The notes beneath the pieces were generated by a model. It was not told the DNA's origin. It ran no database searches and saw only the letters and a program-made list of their open reading frames with translations. A stretch of DNA of 64,000 nt from Chitinophagaceae bacterium UBA4411. GTDB lineage: Bacteria; Bacteroidota; Bacteroidia; Chitinophagales; Chitinophagaceae. Positions within the stretch are counted from its first letter, which is position 1, and the number at the start of each line of letters is the position of its first letter. Shown in pieces: positions 40,121 to 48,168 of the stretch. Both the position numbers and the translations under genes were made by a program. The stretch spans positions 186,001-250,000 of the forward strand of contig DGQP01000003.1 of the NCBI GenBank assembly GCA_002400415.1, read 5' to 3'.

Positions 40121-41307
40121 AGACAAGCAAAAGACTGGAAGGGATCGGGGAATATTATTTCTCGCAGAAATTGCGGGAGATAGATACGCTGAATAAAGAA
40201 GGAAAGAATATTATCAATCTTGGTATCGGCAGCCCCGATCTGCCGCCACATCCTGATGTAATCAGAATACTACAGGAAGAAGCGGCAAAGCCCAGCACAC
40301 ATGCTTATCAATCTTACAAAGGATCGCCGGTGTTGCGGAATGCAGTAAGCGACTGGTATAAGAAATGGTATAAAGTGGAATTGAATACTGATACCGAAAT
40401 ATTGCCTTTGATCGGCAGTAAGGAAGGTATTATGCATATCTGTATGACTTACCTGGATAAAGGCGATGAAGTGCTGGTGCCCAACCCTGGCTATCCAACA
40501 TATAGAAGTGCTGTGAAATTAGCAGGTGGTAAATGTGTGGAGTATAAACTGAAAGAGAAAAACAATTACGAACCGGAGTTGGATAAATTGGATGAAAAGA
40601 AACTGAAGAAAGTAAAATTAATGTTTGTCAATTACCCGCAGATGCCGACCGGTCAACTGCCTTCGGAAGATTTATTTAAACGGATAGTGGCTTTCGGGAA
40701 GAAACATAATATCCTGATCGTTCATGATAACCCGTACAGTTTTATCCTGAACGAGCACCCGGCGAGTTTATTAAGTGTGGAAGGGGCAAAAGATTGTGTG
40801 ATCGAACTGAACTCCCTCAGCAAAAGCCATAATATGGCCGGCTGGAGGATCGGGATGTTGTGCGGGGCCAAAGAAAGAATAGAAGAAGTATTGCGATTCA
40901 AAAGCAATATGGACAGCGGTATGTTTTTGCCGGTACAATTAGCCGCCGCCAAAGCATTATCACTCGGCAAAGAATGGCAGGAGGAAGTGAATGCGGTTTA
41001 CCGGGAACGGCGGGAAAAGGCTTTTGAATTGCTTCGCTTGCTGCAATGCAAATTTTCGATAGAGCAGGCGGGAATGTTTGTTTGGGCAGCCTCCCCCAAC
41101 CCCTCCGCAGGAGGGGCTTTGGAACATCCTCTCGGCAAGGGCGGGTTACTCAGCGATGAAATACTATACAAGTCGGGTGTCTTTATTACACCGGGAGGGA
41201 TCTTTGGCAGCGCCGGTAATAATTTTATCAGGGTAAGTTTGTGTGCTCCGGTAGAAAAATTTACAGAAGCAATAGACAGAATCAAAAAACAAAATTCCAA
41301 AATCTAA
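40111..41307 (+). CDS. Class I/II PLP aminotransferase (probable aromatic/prephenate type) with in-frame palindrome insert
   Basis: A 398-aa fold type I aminotransferase. Visible are LGIGSPDLPPHPDV, GSKEGIMHICMTYLDKGDEV, NYPQMPTGQ, the PLP-lysine region SLSKSHNMAGWRIGML and the C-terminal FITPGGIFGSAGNNFIRVSL. In this operon it most likely transaminates phenylpyruvate, hydroxyphenylpyruvate or prephenate. Residues about 328-347 (SPNPSAGGALEHPLGKGG) are encoded by a palindromic GC-rich stretch (41090-41155) inserted before LSDEIL; the frame is kept. It overlaps pheA by 10 nt and ends 1 nt before tyrA. Confidence 0.88.
   Translation: MEIKTSKRLEGIGEYYFSQKLREIDTLNKEGKNIINLGIGSPDLPPHPDVIRILQEEAAKPSTHAYQSYKGSPVLRNAVSDWYKKWYKVELNTDTEILPLIGSKEGIMHICMTYLDKGDEVLVPNPGYPTYRSAVKLAGGKCVEYKLKEKNNYEPELDKLDEKKLKKVKLMFVNYPQMPTGQLPSEDLFKRIVAFGKKHNILIVHDNPYSFILNEHPASLLSVEGAKDCVIELNSLSKSHNMAGWRIGMLCGAKERIEEVLRFKSNMDSGMFLPVQLAAAKALSLGKEWQEEVNAVYRERREKAFELLRLLQCKFSIEQAGMFVWAASPNPSAGGALEHPLGKGGLLSDEILYKSGVFITPGGIFGSAGNNFIRVSLCAPVEKFTEAIDRIKKQNSKI
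41090..41155. repeat. Palindromic repeat inserted in-frame in the aminotransferase gene
   Basis: CCCCTCC-GCA-GGAGGGG (41100-41116) is a perfect 7-bp hairpin flanked by CCTCCCCCAA and a G-rich tail (GGCAAGGGCGGG). The style is that of dispersed palindromic repeats of Chitinophagaceae, which are normally intergenic. Here it is translated as a surface-loop insert. I found no second copy in the window. Confidence 0.6.
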
Positions 41308-41308
41308 A

Positions 41309-42157
41309 ATGGAAAGAAAGAAAATAGCAATAGTAGGAGTCGGGCTTATTGGTGGTTCACTAGCTATTCAGCTGCATGAGAAGAAATTGTCTTCCCGGCT
41401 GATCGGAGTGGACGCCAGTGAAGAACATGCAAAGAAAGCGGTGGAACTGGAACTGGTGGACGAAACTATGCCGCTGGATGCCGCTGTTGAACAATCAGAC
41501 GTGATCATACTGGCCATACCGGTTGATAAGCTGGTGGAGTTGTTGCCGGCTATCCTGGATAAAATAGATGAGCAGATCGTTGTTGACCTTGGATCCACCA
41601 AATATCAAATGGTGGAATCCTTGAAAAATCATCCCAAAAGGGGGAGATATGTAGCCACGCACCCGATGTGGGGAACCGAATACAGCGGTCCGCAGGCGGC
41701 CTTGCGTGGCGCCTATGAGAACAAAGCTGTGATCATTTGCAACCCGGAAGAAAGTGATGCTGATGCGTTGGGCTGGGTCAGGCATATGTATAAAAAGATC
41801 GGGATGCACTTGCTGGAAATGGAAGCCAAAGCCCACGACCTGCATGCGGCCTATGTCAGTCATATATCACATATCACTTCTTTTGCATTGGCCAATACGG
41901 TATTGCAAAAAGAAAAAGAGGATAATGCCATTTTTGAACTGGCGTCAGCAGGTTTTGAAAGTACAGTACGCCTGGCGAAAAGCAACCCGGCCATGTGGGT
42001 GCCCATTTTTATGCAGAATAAAGAAAATGTGCTGGATGTTTTGAAGGAACATATTGCACAGTTGGAACGGTTCAAAGAAAGTATTGAGAAAAGTGATGAT
42101 GTTTATTTGATGAAGTTGATTGAGGATGCGAATAAGATCAGGAGGATAATAAAATAG
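41309..42157 (+). CDS. tyrA: Prephenate (or arogenate) dehydrogenase
   Basis: A 282-aa NAD(P)-dependent dehydrogenase. The N-terminal dinucleotide motif is IVGVGLIGGSLA (about 8-19), followed by VILAIPVDKLVELLP and DLGSTK. The catalytic stretch is THPMWGTEYSGP, where His binds the substrate hydroxyl. The helical C-terminal domain (HAAYVSHISHITSFALANTV) forms the dimer. There is no ACT or chorismate mutase fusion. It makes 4-hydroxyphenylpyruvate for tyrosine. It starts 1 nt after the aminotransferase. Confidence 0.94.
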   Translation: MERKKIAIVGVGLIGGSLAIQLHEKKLSSRLIGVDASEEHAKKAVELELVDETMPLDAAVEQSDVIILAIPVDKLVELLPAILDKIDEQIVVDLGSTKYQMVESLKNHPKRGRYVATHPMWGTEYSGPQAALRGAYENKAVIICNPEESDADALGWVRHMYKKIGMHLLEMEAKAHDLHAAYVSHISHITSFALANTVLQKEKEDNAIFELASAGFESTVRLAKSNPAMWVPIFMQNKENVLDVLKEHIAQLERFKESIEKSDDVYLMKLIEDANKIRRIIK

Positions 42158-42158
42158 T

Positions 42159-42710
42159 ATGGAAGTCAGACAAATAGCGAAAGAAATATTTACCATCAGC
42201 AATGTCCTGTCAGGGGAAGAGTGCAGAGATTTTATAAAGCAAAGTGAGAGGGAGGGGTATGAGATTGCTACAGTGGAAACGGAGAAAGGGGAAAAGTTTA
42301 TTGCGGATGTTAGAAACAATCAAAGGGTCCTGTATAAAAATGATGAACTGGCAGCGAAGCTATGGGAAAGAGTTTCTTCTTTAGTGCCTCAGAAAATAGG
42401 GAATAGTGTTGCTGTTGGATTAAACGAACTTTTCAGATTTTATAAATATGGCCATGGGCAAAAGTTCAAGAAGCATGTTGATGAGAGTTTTATTAGGAAT
42501 GGAGAGGAAGCCAGTTATTACACGTTCATGATTTATCTGAATGAAGGTTATAAAGGAGGTGAAACATCATTTGATGAAAAGATTGTAAAAGGAGAAACGG
42601 GAATGGGTCTTGTTTTTTTACACTCATTGGTTCATGAAGGGAATGAAGTTTTAGAAGGTGTAAAATATGTTTTAAGAACAGATATTATGTACAGGCTAAA
42701 AGCCGGGTAG
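42159..42710 (+). CDS. 2-oxoglutarate/Fe(II) oxygenase, prolyl 4-hydroxylase-like
   Basis: A 183-aa jelly-roll oxygenase with the iron ligands His106 and Asp108 (KKHVDES), distal His159 (LVHEGNEV) and the 2-oxoglutarate Arg173 (VLRTDIMY). The family hydroxylates prolyl or other residues or small molecules; the substrate is unknown. It begins 1 nt after tyrA and is co-directional within the aromatic operon, yet has no known role in that pathway. Its sequence is visibly more AT-rich than its neighbours, which suggests insertion into the operon. Confidence 0.85.
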   Translation: MEVRQIAKEIFTISNVLSGEECRDFIKQSEREGYEIATVETEKGEKFIADVRNNQRVLYKNDELAAKLWERVSSLVPQKIGNSVAVGLNELFRFYKYGHGQKFKKHVDESFIRNGEEASYYTFMIYLNEGYKGGETSFDEKIVKGETGMGLVFLHSLVHEGNEVLEGVKYVLRTDIMYRLKAG

Positions 42711-42793
42711 CGGACAGAATCCTGAATGGAACGCCGCAACAAAGCTGATAGTAGTACAACAGAAGACAACATAAAAATTTATCTTTACAAAAT

Positions 42794-43882
42794 ATGCAGA
42801 CAGCAGAACAAACCGCAAAAGACAGCATGCAGCAGGCATGGAACAAAAGGCCGTTGATCATCAGCGGGCCTTGCAGTGCAGAAACGGAAGAGCAGGTATT
42901 GGCTACGGCACAACGCCTGGCCGCTACAGGTAAAGTAGACATGCTCCGGGCCGGCATCTGGAAACCCCGCACCAAACCGGGTATGTTTGAAGGAATTGGT
43001 GCCAAGGGCCTGCCCTGGTTACAGCGGGCCAAAAAACTCACCGGTCTTCCCACCACTGTGGAAGTGGCTACGGGTAAACAGGTGGAAGATGCCCTCAACT
43101 TTGAAGTGGATGTATTATGGATCGGTGCAAGAACAACGGTGAACCCCTTCAGTGTGCAGGAAGTGGCTGATGCCTTACGGGGTGTTGATGTGCCGGTGAT
43201 GATCAAAAACCCGATTAACCCTGACCTTGAATTATGGAGTGGTGCAGTGGAAAGAATTGCCCGGGCCGGCGTAAAACAGATCGGTCTTATCCATCGCGGT
43301 TTCAGTTCCTACGGCAACAGTGAATACCGGAATGCACCGATGTGGCACCTGGCCATTGAAATGAAACTGAAGCATCCCGGTCTGCCGGTCATTAATGATC
43401 CTTCGCATATCTGCGGCCGCCGTGATATTTTACTGGAAGTGATGCAAAGGGCAATTGACCTGGATTACGACGGGCTGATGATCGAAAGTCATATTGATCC
43501 TGATAATGCCTGGAGTGATGCGAAACAACAGGTGACCCCGGAACGGCTTGCAGAAATGCTGAACTCTATCACCTGGAGAAAGGAGGATGTGAACTCGGAG
43601 GAATACCACGCAGCGCTGGAAGCACTGCGGCAGAAGATCAACCACCTGGATGATGAACTGATGCAGATACTAAGCCAGCGGATGAAGATTGCCGAACAGA
43701 TCGGGAAGTATAAAAAGGAAAATAATATTACAATCCTGCAAACAAACCGCTGGAACGAGATCATTGAAAGAGCCAGTGCCAAGGGGGAGAAGATCGGGCT
43801 GAGTAAGGAATTCATTACGAAGTACCTGGATGCGGTGCATATGGAAAGTATCAATCACCAGAAGAAAGTGCTGGATAGTTAA
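42794..43882 (+). CDS. Bifunctional DAHP synthase / chorismate mutase
   Basis: A 362-aa fusion. Residues about 1-265 are a KdsA-like (type I beta) DAHP synthase: ISGPCSAE, RAGIWKPRTKPGMFEGIGAK, LIHRGFSSYGNSEYRNAP, INDPSHICGRRD. Residues about 272-362 (LEALRQKINHLDDELMQILS, RMKIAEQIGKYKKENNI) are an AroQ-type chorismate mutase. It supplies the first shikimate step and prephenate, replacing the mutase missing from PheA and TyrA here. In such fusions the mutase domain usually also mediates allosteric control by prephenate or aromatic end products. Confidence 0.95.
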   Translation: MQTAEQTAKDSMQQAWNKRPLIISGPCSAETEEQVLATAQRLAATGKVDMLRAGIWKPRTKPGMFEGIGAKGLPWLQRAKKLTGLPTTVEVATGKQVEDALNFEVDVLWIGARTTVNPFSVQEVADALRGVDVPVMIKNPINPDLELWSGAVERIARAGVKQIGLIHRGFSSYGNSEYRNAPMWHLAIEMKLKHPGLPVINDPSHICGRRDILLEVMQRAIDLDYDGLMIESHIDPDNAWSDAKQQVTPERLAEMLNSITWRKEDVNSEEYHAALEALRQKINHLDDELMQILSQRMKIAEQIGKYKKENNITILQTNRWNEIIERASAKGEKIGLSKEFITKYLDAVHMESINHQKKVLDS

Positions 43883-44035
43883 GTGTTTGTAGTTTGAGGT
43901 TTGAAGTTTATGGTTGCCGGCTGCATACCTGCAATCATCGCCTGTTGTGTCACTCACTTCATCGTTCGGTAATGCTGCTGAGCGTTTTTGAATAGTAAAA
44001 AATATTCGGTCGGGTATCTGGCAGAAGAAATAAAA

Positions 44036-45055
44036 ATGAAACATATCAATTACAAATTTTCGGGTTCGTCTACGGATTTCTATTTTGCACATGGGATCAG
44101 CCATTTGAAAGAGATCACGGATAAGAACAATACGATCCTGATCACGGATGAGAATGTTTTTAATGCCCATACCAAACGTTTTAAAGGCTGGAATACGATC
44201 GTGTTGAAACCCGGCGAAGAGTTCAAAGTGCAGGCTACCGTGGATGCAGTGATTGAGCAACTGATTGCCATGCAGGCTGACCGGAAGACAATGCTTGTTG
44301 GGGTGGGTGGCGGTGTGATCACCGATATCACCGGTTATGTGGCGGCAGTGTATATGCGGGGGATTGCTTTTGGATTTATTCCAACTTCATTACTAGCATT
44401 GGTAGATGCTTCCATTGGTGGTAAGAATGGAATTGATGTGGGTGTATATAAGAATATGGTCGGGGTGATCCGGCAGCCGAAATTCATTTTGCATGATATG
44501 GTTTTTCTCAACAGCCTGCCGCAGGCAGAATGGGAAAACGGGTTTGCAGAAATTATTAAACATGCCTGTATCAAAGATGTGGCGATGTTCCGGGAACTGG
44601 AAGCCCATTCATTTAAAACCTATCAAACTAAAAAGAAAGCGATCTGTGAGCTGGTGCAGCGCAATGCGCAGATCAAAATAAAAGTGGTGCAGCAGGATGA
44701 ATTTGAGAAAGGAGAAAGAAGGCTCTTGAATTTTGGTCATACGCTTGGCCATGCACTGGAAAATCAATACGAATTATCACATGGACAGGCGGTGGCTATC
44801 GGTATGACCTATGCCTGTCATGTATCCGAACAGTTGAATGGTTTCAAACAAACCGGTAGAGTAATAAATCTACTGGAGCAATATAATTTGCCCACCTATG
44901 CTTCTTTCAACAAAGCAAAAGCGATGGATGTGCTGAAGATGGATAAGAAACGGGAGCGGAAGGAAATGAATTATATTTTATTGGAGAAAATCGGGAAGGG
45001 AGTGGTGAAGAGTATTCCGATGAGTCAATTGGAGAAAATTATTACAAATCTTTAA
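44036..45055 (+). CDS. aroB: 3-dehydroquinate synthase
   Basis: 339 aa from ATG 44036 (MKHINYKFSGSS). The frame extends 16 codons upstream to a TTG at 43988, which I reject as the extension is not family-like. Motifs: VGVGGGVITDITGYVAAVYM (NAD binding), DASIGGKNGIDV, HACIKD and the zinc/histidine stretch NFGHTLGHALEN. It catalyses the second shikimate step. The 153-nt gap before it (43883-44035) holds no gene; it contains a TTTGAGGTTTGAAGTTTATGG-like low-complexity stretch typical of dispersed repeats. Confidence 0.95.
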   Translation: MKHINYKFSGSSTDFYFAHGISHLKEITDKNNTILITDENVFNAHTKRFKGWNTIVLKPGEEFKVQATVDAVIEQLIAMQADRKTMLVGVGGGVITDITGYVAAVYMRGIAFGFIPTSLLALVDASIGGKNGIDVGVYKNMVGVIRQPKFILHDMVFLNSLPQAEWENGFAEIIKHACIKDVAMFRELEAHSFKTYQTKKKAICELVQRNAQIKIKVVQQDEFEKGERRLLNFGHTLGHALENQYELSHGQAVAIGMTYACHVSEQLNGFKQTGRVINLLEQYNLPTYASFNKAKAMDVLKMDKKRERKEMNYILLEKIGKGVVKSIPMSQLEKIITNL

Positions 45056-45081
45056 AATCAGGTTCCTCCGGGGAACAGTGC

Positions 45082-46377
45082 ATGAAAGTAACAATCAATC
45101 CGTCGCAATTAAGAGGGACCATACAGGCCCCGGCTTCCAAGAGTTCAATGCAAAGAGCCTGTGCGGCAGCCTTACTGGTAAAAGGAATTTCACAGTTGCA
45201 CAATCCCGGTCACAGTAATGATGATAAAGCAGCTCTCGGTATAATCCAGCGATTGGGTGCAAAAGCAGCATTGGAGAATGGGGTATGGACTATCGAAAGC
45301 GGGGGTGTGGATCCTGTTGATACAATCATCAATTGTGGCGAAAGCGGTTTGAGTATCCGCATGTTCACGCCGTTAGCAGCGCTGAGTGATAAAGAAATTA
45401 CCATTAACGGTTCAGGCAGCCTGGTAACAAGGCCTATGGATTTCTTTGATGCCATCTTACCGAAGCTGAATGTAAAAGTAAAAAGCCAGGGTGGAAAACT
45501 CCCGCTGGTTATTCAGGGGCCATTGGTGCCGGCTGATATAGAAGTGGATGGCTCTTTAAGTTCACAGTTTTTAACGGGTCTGCTGATGGCTTATGCTGCT
45601 GCCGGGGCATCCGGTATTTCCATAAAAGTAAAAGACCTGAAGAGCAAACCTTATATCGATCTTACTTTATCAGTAATGAAGGGGTTTGGATTGAAAGTGC
45701 CGGAGAACCGGAATTACGAAGAATTCTGGTTTGATGAGTTGACTCCTGGATCCGGGCTATTGACTCATAACTACACTGTAGAAGGTGACTGGAGCGGTGG
45801 CGCCTTTTTGCTCGTGGCGGGTGCTATTGCAGGACCCATTATGGTCAACGGGCTTGACTTAACTTCTGCCCAGGCCGACAAAGCTATTGTAGATGCATTA
45901 ATGGCTGCCAATGCCGGCATTGCTATTGAAGCCAAGGGTATCAGGATACATCAATCTGCTATGACCGGGTTTTATTTTGATGCCACGGATTGCCCGGATT
46001 TATTTCCACCGCTGGTGGCTTTAGCAGCTTATTGCAAAGGAAAAACAACGATCAAAGGGGTATCCCGTCTTACGCATAAAGAAAGCAACCGGGCAGTAAC
46101 ACTACAAGATGAATTTGATAAAATGGGAGTGACCATTGACCTGGATGGAGATGATATGGTCATCCACGGGACTGCAAAAGTGAAAGGGGCCGATGTATAT
46201 TCCCATCACGACCACCGGATAGCGATGGCTTGTGCAGTGGCCGGTTTACGAGCCGATAGTGAAATGCTGATTGAAGAAGCACAGGCGGTCAGTAAATCTT
46301 ACCCGGATTTTTATAATGACCTGAAATCTCTCGGCGCATCTGTGAATAATGGTAAAGGCTTTATAATACATGAATAG
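45082..46377 (+). CDS. aroA: 3-phosphoshikimate 1-carboxyvinyltransferase (EPSP synthase)
   Basis: A 431-aa enzyme adding enolpyruvate from PEP to shikimate-3-phosphate. Motifs: PASKSSMQRACAAALL (substrate Lys/Ser region), NCGESGLSIRMFTPLAA, GSGSLVTRPM, DGSLSSQFLTGLLMA, TDCPDLFPPLVALAA, and DHRIAMACAVAGL near the C-terminus. It has a few substitutions relative to the E. coli-type NAGTAMR loop (here NCGESGLSIR), as in the class II-like forms of Bacteroidota. Its 3' end overlaps the next small gene by 8 nt. Confidence 0.94.
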   Translation: MKVTINPSQLRGTIQAPASKSSMQRACAAALLVKGISQLHNPGHSNDDKAALGIIQRLGAKAALENGVWTIESGGVDPVDTIINCGESGLSIRMFTPLAALSDKEITINGSGSLVTRPMDFFDAILPKLNVKVKSQGGKLPLVIQGPLVPADIEVDGSLSSQFLTGLLMAYAAAGASGISIKVKDLKSKPYIDLTLSVMKGFGLKVPENRNYEEFWFDELTPGSGLLTHNYTVEGDWSGGAFLLVAGAIAGPIMVNGLDLTSAQADKAIVDALMAANAGIAIEAKGIRIHQSAMTGFYFDATDCPDLFPPLVALAAYCKGKTTIKGVSRLTHKESNRAVTLQDEFDKMGVTIDLDGDDMVIHGTAKVKGADVYSHHDHRIAMACAVAGLRADSEMLIEEAQAVSKSYPDFYNDLKSLGASVNNGKGFIIHE

Positions 46378-46735
46378 CAATAAATCAATATGGCACTTTG
46401 TTATTTCTATAATTTCCCTTTTTATCACTCTTTTTGTATTTGCTTCTAATGAGGAAAATGGAGATTTTAATGCTGTAACAATGTACTTTGTGGTTTTCGG
46501 CTTAGTGCCGGTTGCATTTGGGGTCGCCAGTAACCAAATTATCCATTTTTCGAGCCGTTTTTTCCGAGAAAGTAAATTGAAATTTATTTCATACATACTA
46601 CCTTCAGTGTTATTTTTCATAGTTTTCCTTTTAGTTGGAAAACAGTTTAAAGGAATGATTGCTAGTTTCTCAGTTGTTTCAACAATTATTAATGGGGTAT
46701 TTTACTTCGTTGATTTTAATAAAACGAATTCTTAA
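46370..46735 (+). CDS. Small membrane protein of unknown function within the aro operon
   Basis: A 121-aa protein with about four hydrophobic helices (residues ~7-25, 38-55, 71-90, 96-114) and no recognised domain. It overlaps the 3' end of aroA by 8 nt and stops 5 nt before aroC, so it is surely cotranscribed, but I know no role for it in the pathway. It is distinctly AT-rich compared with aroA and aroC. It could be a transporter accessory or a recently acquired gene. Confidence 0.7.
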   Translation: MNSNKSIWHFVISIISLFITLFVFASNEENGDFNAVTMYFVVFGLVPVAFGVASNQIIHFSSRFFRESKLKFISYILPSVLFFIVFLLVGKQFKGMIASFSVVSTIINGVFYFVDFNKTNS

Positions 46736-46740
46736 TAGAA

Positions 46741-47736
46741 ATGAACTCATTCGGCCGCATTTTCCGGGTACACATTTTTGGCGAATCGCATGGCGAATCC
46801 GTTGGCATTGTTATTGACGGGTGCCCGGCTGGTTTATCCTTATCCCAAGAGGACCTGTTAGCTGACCTGGAGAGAAGAAAAGGCGGCAAACAAAAAGGCA
46901 CTACGCCCCGGCAGGAAGCAGATTATCCCTTTTTTAAAAGTGGATTATTCAATGGTAAAACAACCGGGGCCCCGATTACGATCTTGTTTGAAAATAATAA
47001 TACCCGCAGCGAAGATTATAACAAACAAAGAAGCATTCCCCGTCCCGGGCATGCCGACTGGGTGGCGCAGCAAAAATATGGCGGGCATGAAGATTACAGA
47101 GGCGGCGGCCATTTCAGTGCAAGACTGACAACCGGCCTCGTAGCCGCAGGTGCTATTGCTAAGAAATTAATGCAGGGTATCACTATCCAAGCTGCTGTTA
47201 CAGAAATAGGAGGAGAGGCCGACCTGGAAAAGGGATTACAAAAAGCCATCGATGCAAAGGATTCGGTGGGTGGTTTGGTGGAATGCCGCGTCAACGGATT
47301 ACCGGTTGGTTTAGGCGAACCGTTTTTTGATTCCGTGGAATCACAAATTGCCCATATCGCATTTGCTATCCCAGCGGTAAAAGGGATTGAATTCGGAACC
47401 GGTTTTGCAGCGGCCAGAATGTTTGGCTCGCAGCATAATGATGCCATTGAAACTATGGAGGGTAAAACAAGAACCAATCATGCCGGTGGCGTGGTGGGTG
47501 GTATCAGCAACGGGAATGAATTAGTATTCCGTATTGCCATAAAACCTACAGCTTCCACTCCCAAAGAACAAAACAGCCTGAACTGGGAAACGGGACAGAC
47601 AGAGAATTTTTCGGTGAAAGGACGCCACGATCTTTGCGTGGCTTTAAGAGCTCCTGTCATCCTGGAAGCAGCAGCGGCTGTTACCTTACTCGACTTTCTT
47701 TTACTCGAACAACAAACTAAACGCGTCGTTTTATAA
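46741..47736 (+). CDS. aroC: Chorismate synthase
   Basis: A 331-aa FMN-dependent enzyme making chorismate from EPSP. N-terminus FRVHIFGESHGESVGIVIDG contains the conserved SHG. Also visible are RPGHADWVAQQKYG, RGGGHFSARLTT, FGSQHNDAIE, NHAGGVVGGISNG and GRHDLCVALRAPVILEA near the C-terminus. It is complete in length. It closes the shikimate part of the operon, with DUF952 21 nt downstream. Confidence 0.96.
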   Translation: MNSFGRIFRVHIFGESHGESVGIVIDGCPAGLSLSQEDLLADLERRKGGKQKGTTPRQEADYPFFKSGLFNGKTTGAPITILFENNNTRSEDYNKQRSIPRPGHADWVAQQKYGGHEDYRGGGHFSARLTTGLVAAGAIAKKLMQGITIQAAVTEIGGEADLEKGLQKAIDAKDSVGGLVECRVNGLPVGLGEPFFDSVESQIAHIAFAIPAVKGIEFGTGFAAARMFGSQHNDAIETMEGKTRTNHAGGVVGGISNGNELVFRIAIKPTASTPKEQNSLNWETGQTENFSVKGRHDLCVALRAPVILEAAAAVTLLDFLLLEQQTKRVVL

Positions 47737-47756
47737 CCTCACCCCACCTGACGATT

Positions 47757-48056
47757 ATGCCAATCATTTACCATGTTACAACAGCTGCGGAATGGAATGC
47801 CGCAAAAGAAGCCGGTTTTTACGAAGCGCCTTCCTTACAGGACGAAGGGTTTATTCATTGCTCACAGGAGCACCAGGTAGCCGGGGTTCTGGAAAGATAT
47901 TATGCCGGTAAAACGGACCTGGTAAAACTCATCATTGATACAGATAAGCTCACGAGTAAATATGTATTCGACTGGTCGCCTTCCACCCAGGATACTTTTC
48001 CGCATGTATACGGAACGATCAATCCGGATGCAGTAACGGACGTGATCAGTTTGTAA
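47757..48056 (+). CDS. DUF952 family protein
   Basis: A 99-aa cytoplasmic protein with the family landmarks IIYHVTTAAEW at the start, DEGFIHCSQEHQV in the middle (conserved His/Cys/Ser) and FPHVYGTINPDAV at the end. Function unknown; the fold is related to ADP-ribosyltransferase-like glutathione-like small proteins in some databases, which I treat as unproven. It follows aroC by 21 nt and is probably the last gene of the operon; I see no terminator in the 112 nt before the next gene. Confidence 0.85.
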   Translation: MPIIYHVTTAAEWNAAKEAGFYEAPSLQDEGFIHCSQEHQVAGVLERYYAGKTDLVKLIIDTDKLTSKYVFDWSPSTQDTFPHVYGTINPDAVTDVISL

Positions 48057-48168
48057 GAACAGGCTGGCAAATGCAGAAAGGATTTTCTATTTTGCCGGTC
48101 ATAACCGGTTAAATGAGTCGTGAAAATTAGTGTAAATTCGGTTATTACCATTATACCATTGTTTCCTT

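Noticed and set aside
43988..44035. TTG start of aroB
   Set aside because: Adds residues not found in the family; ATG 44036 fits the expected N-terminus.
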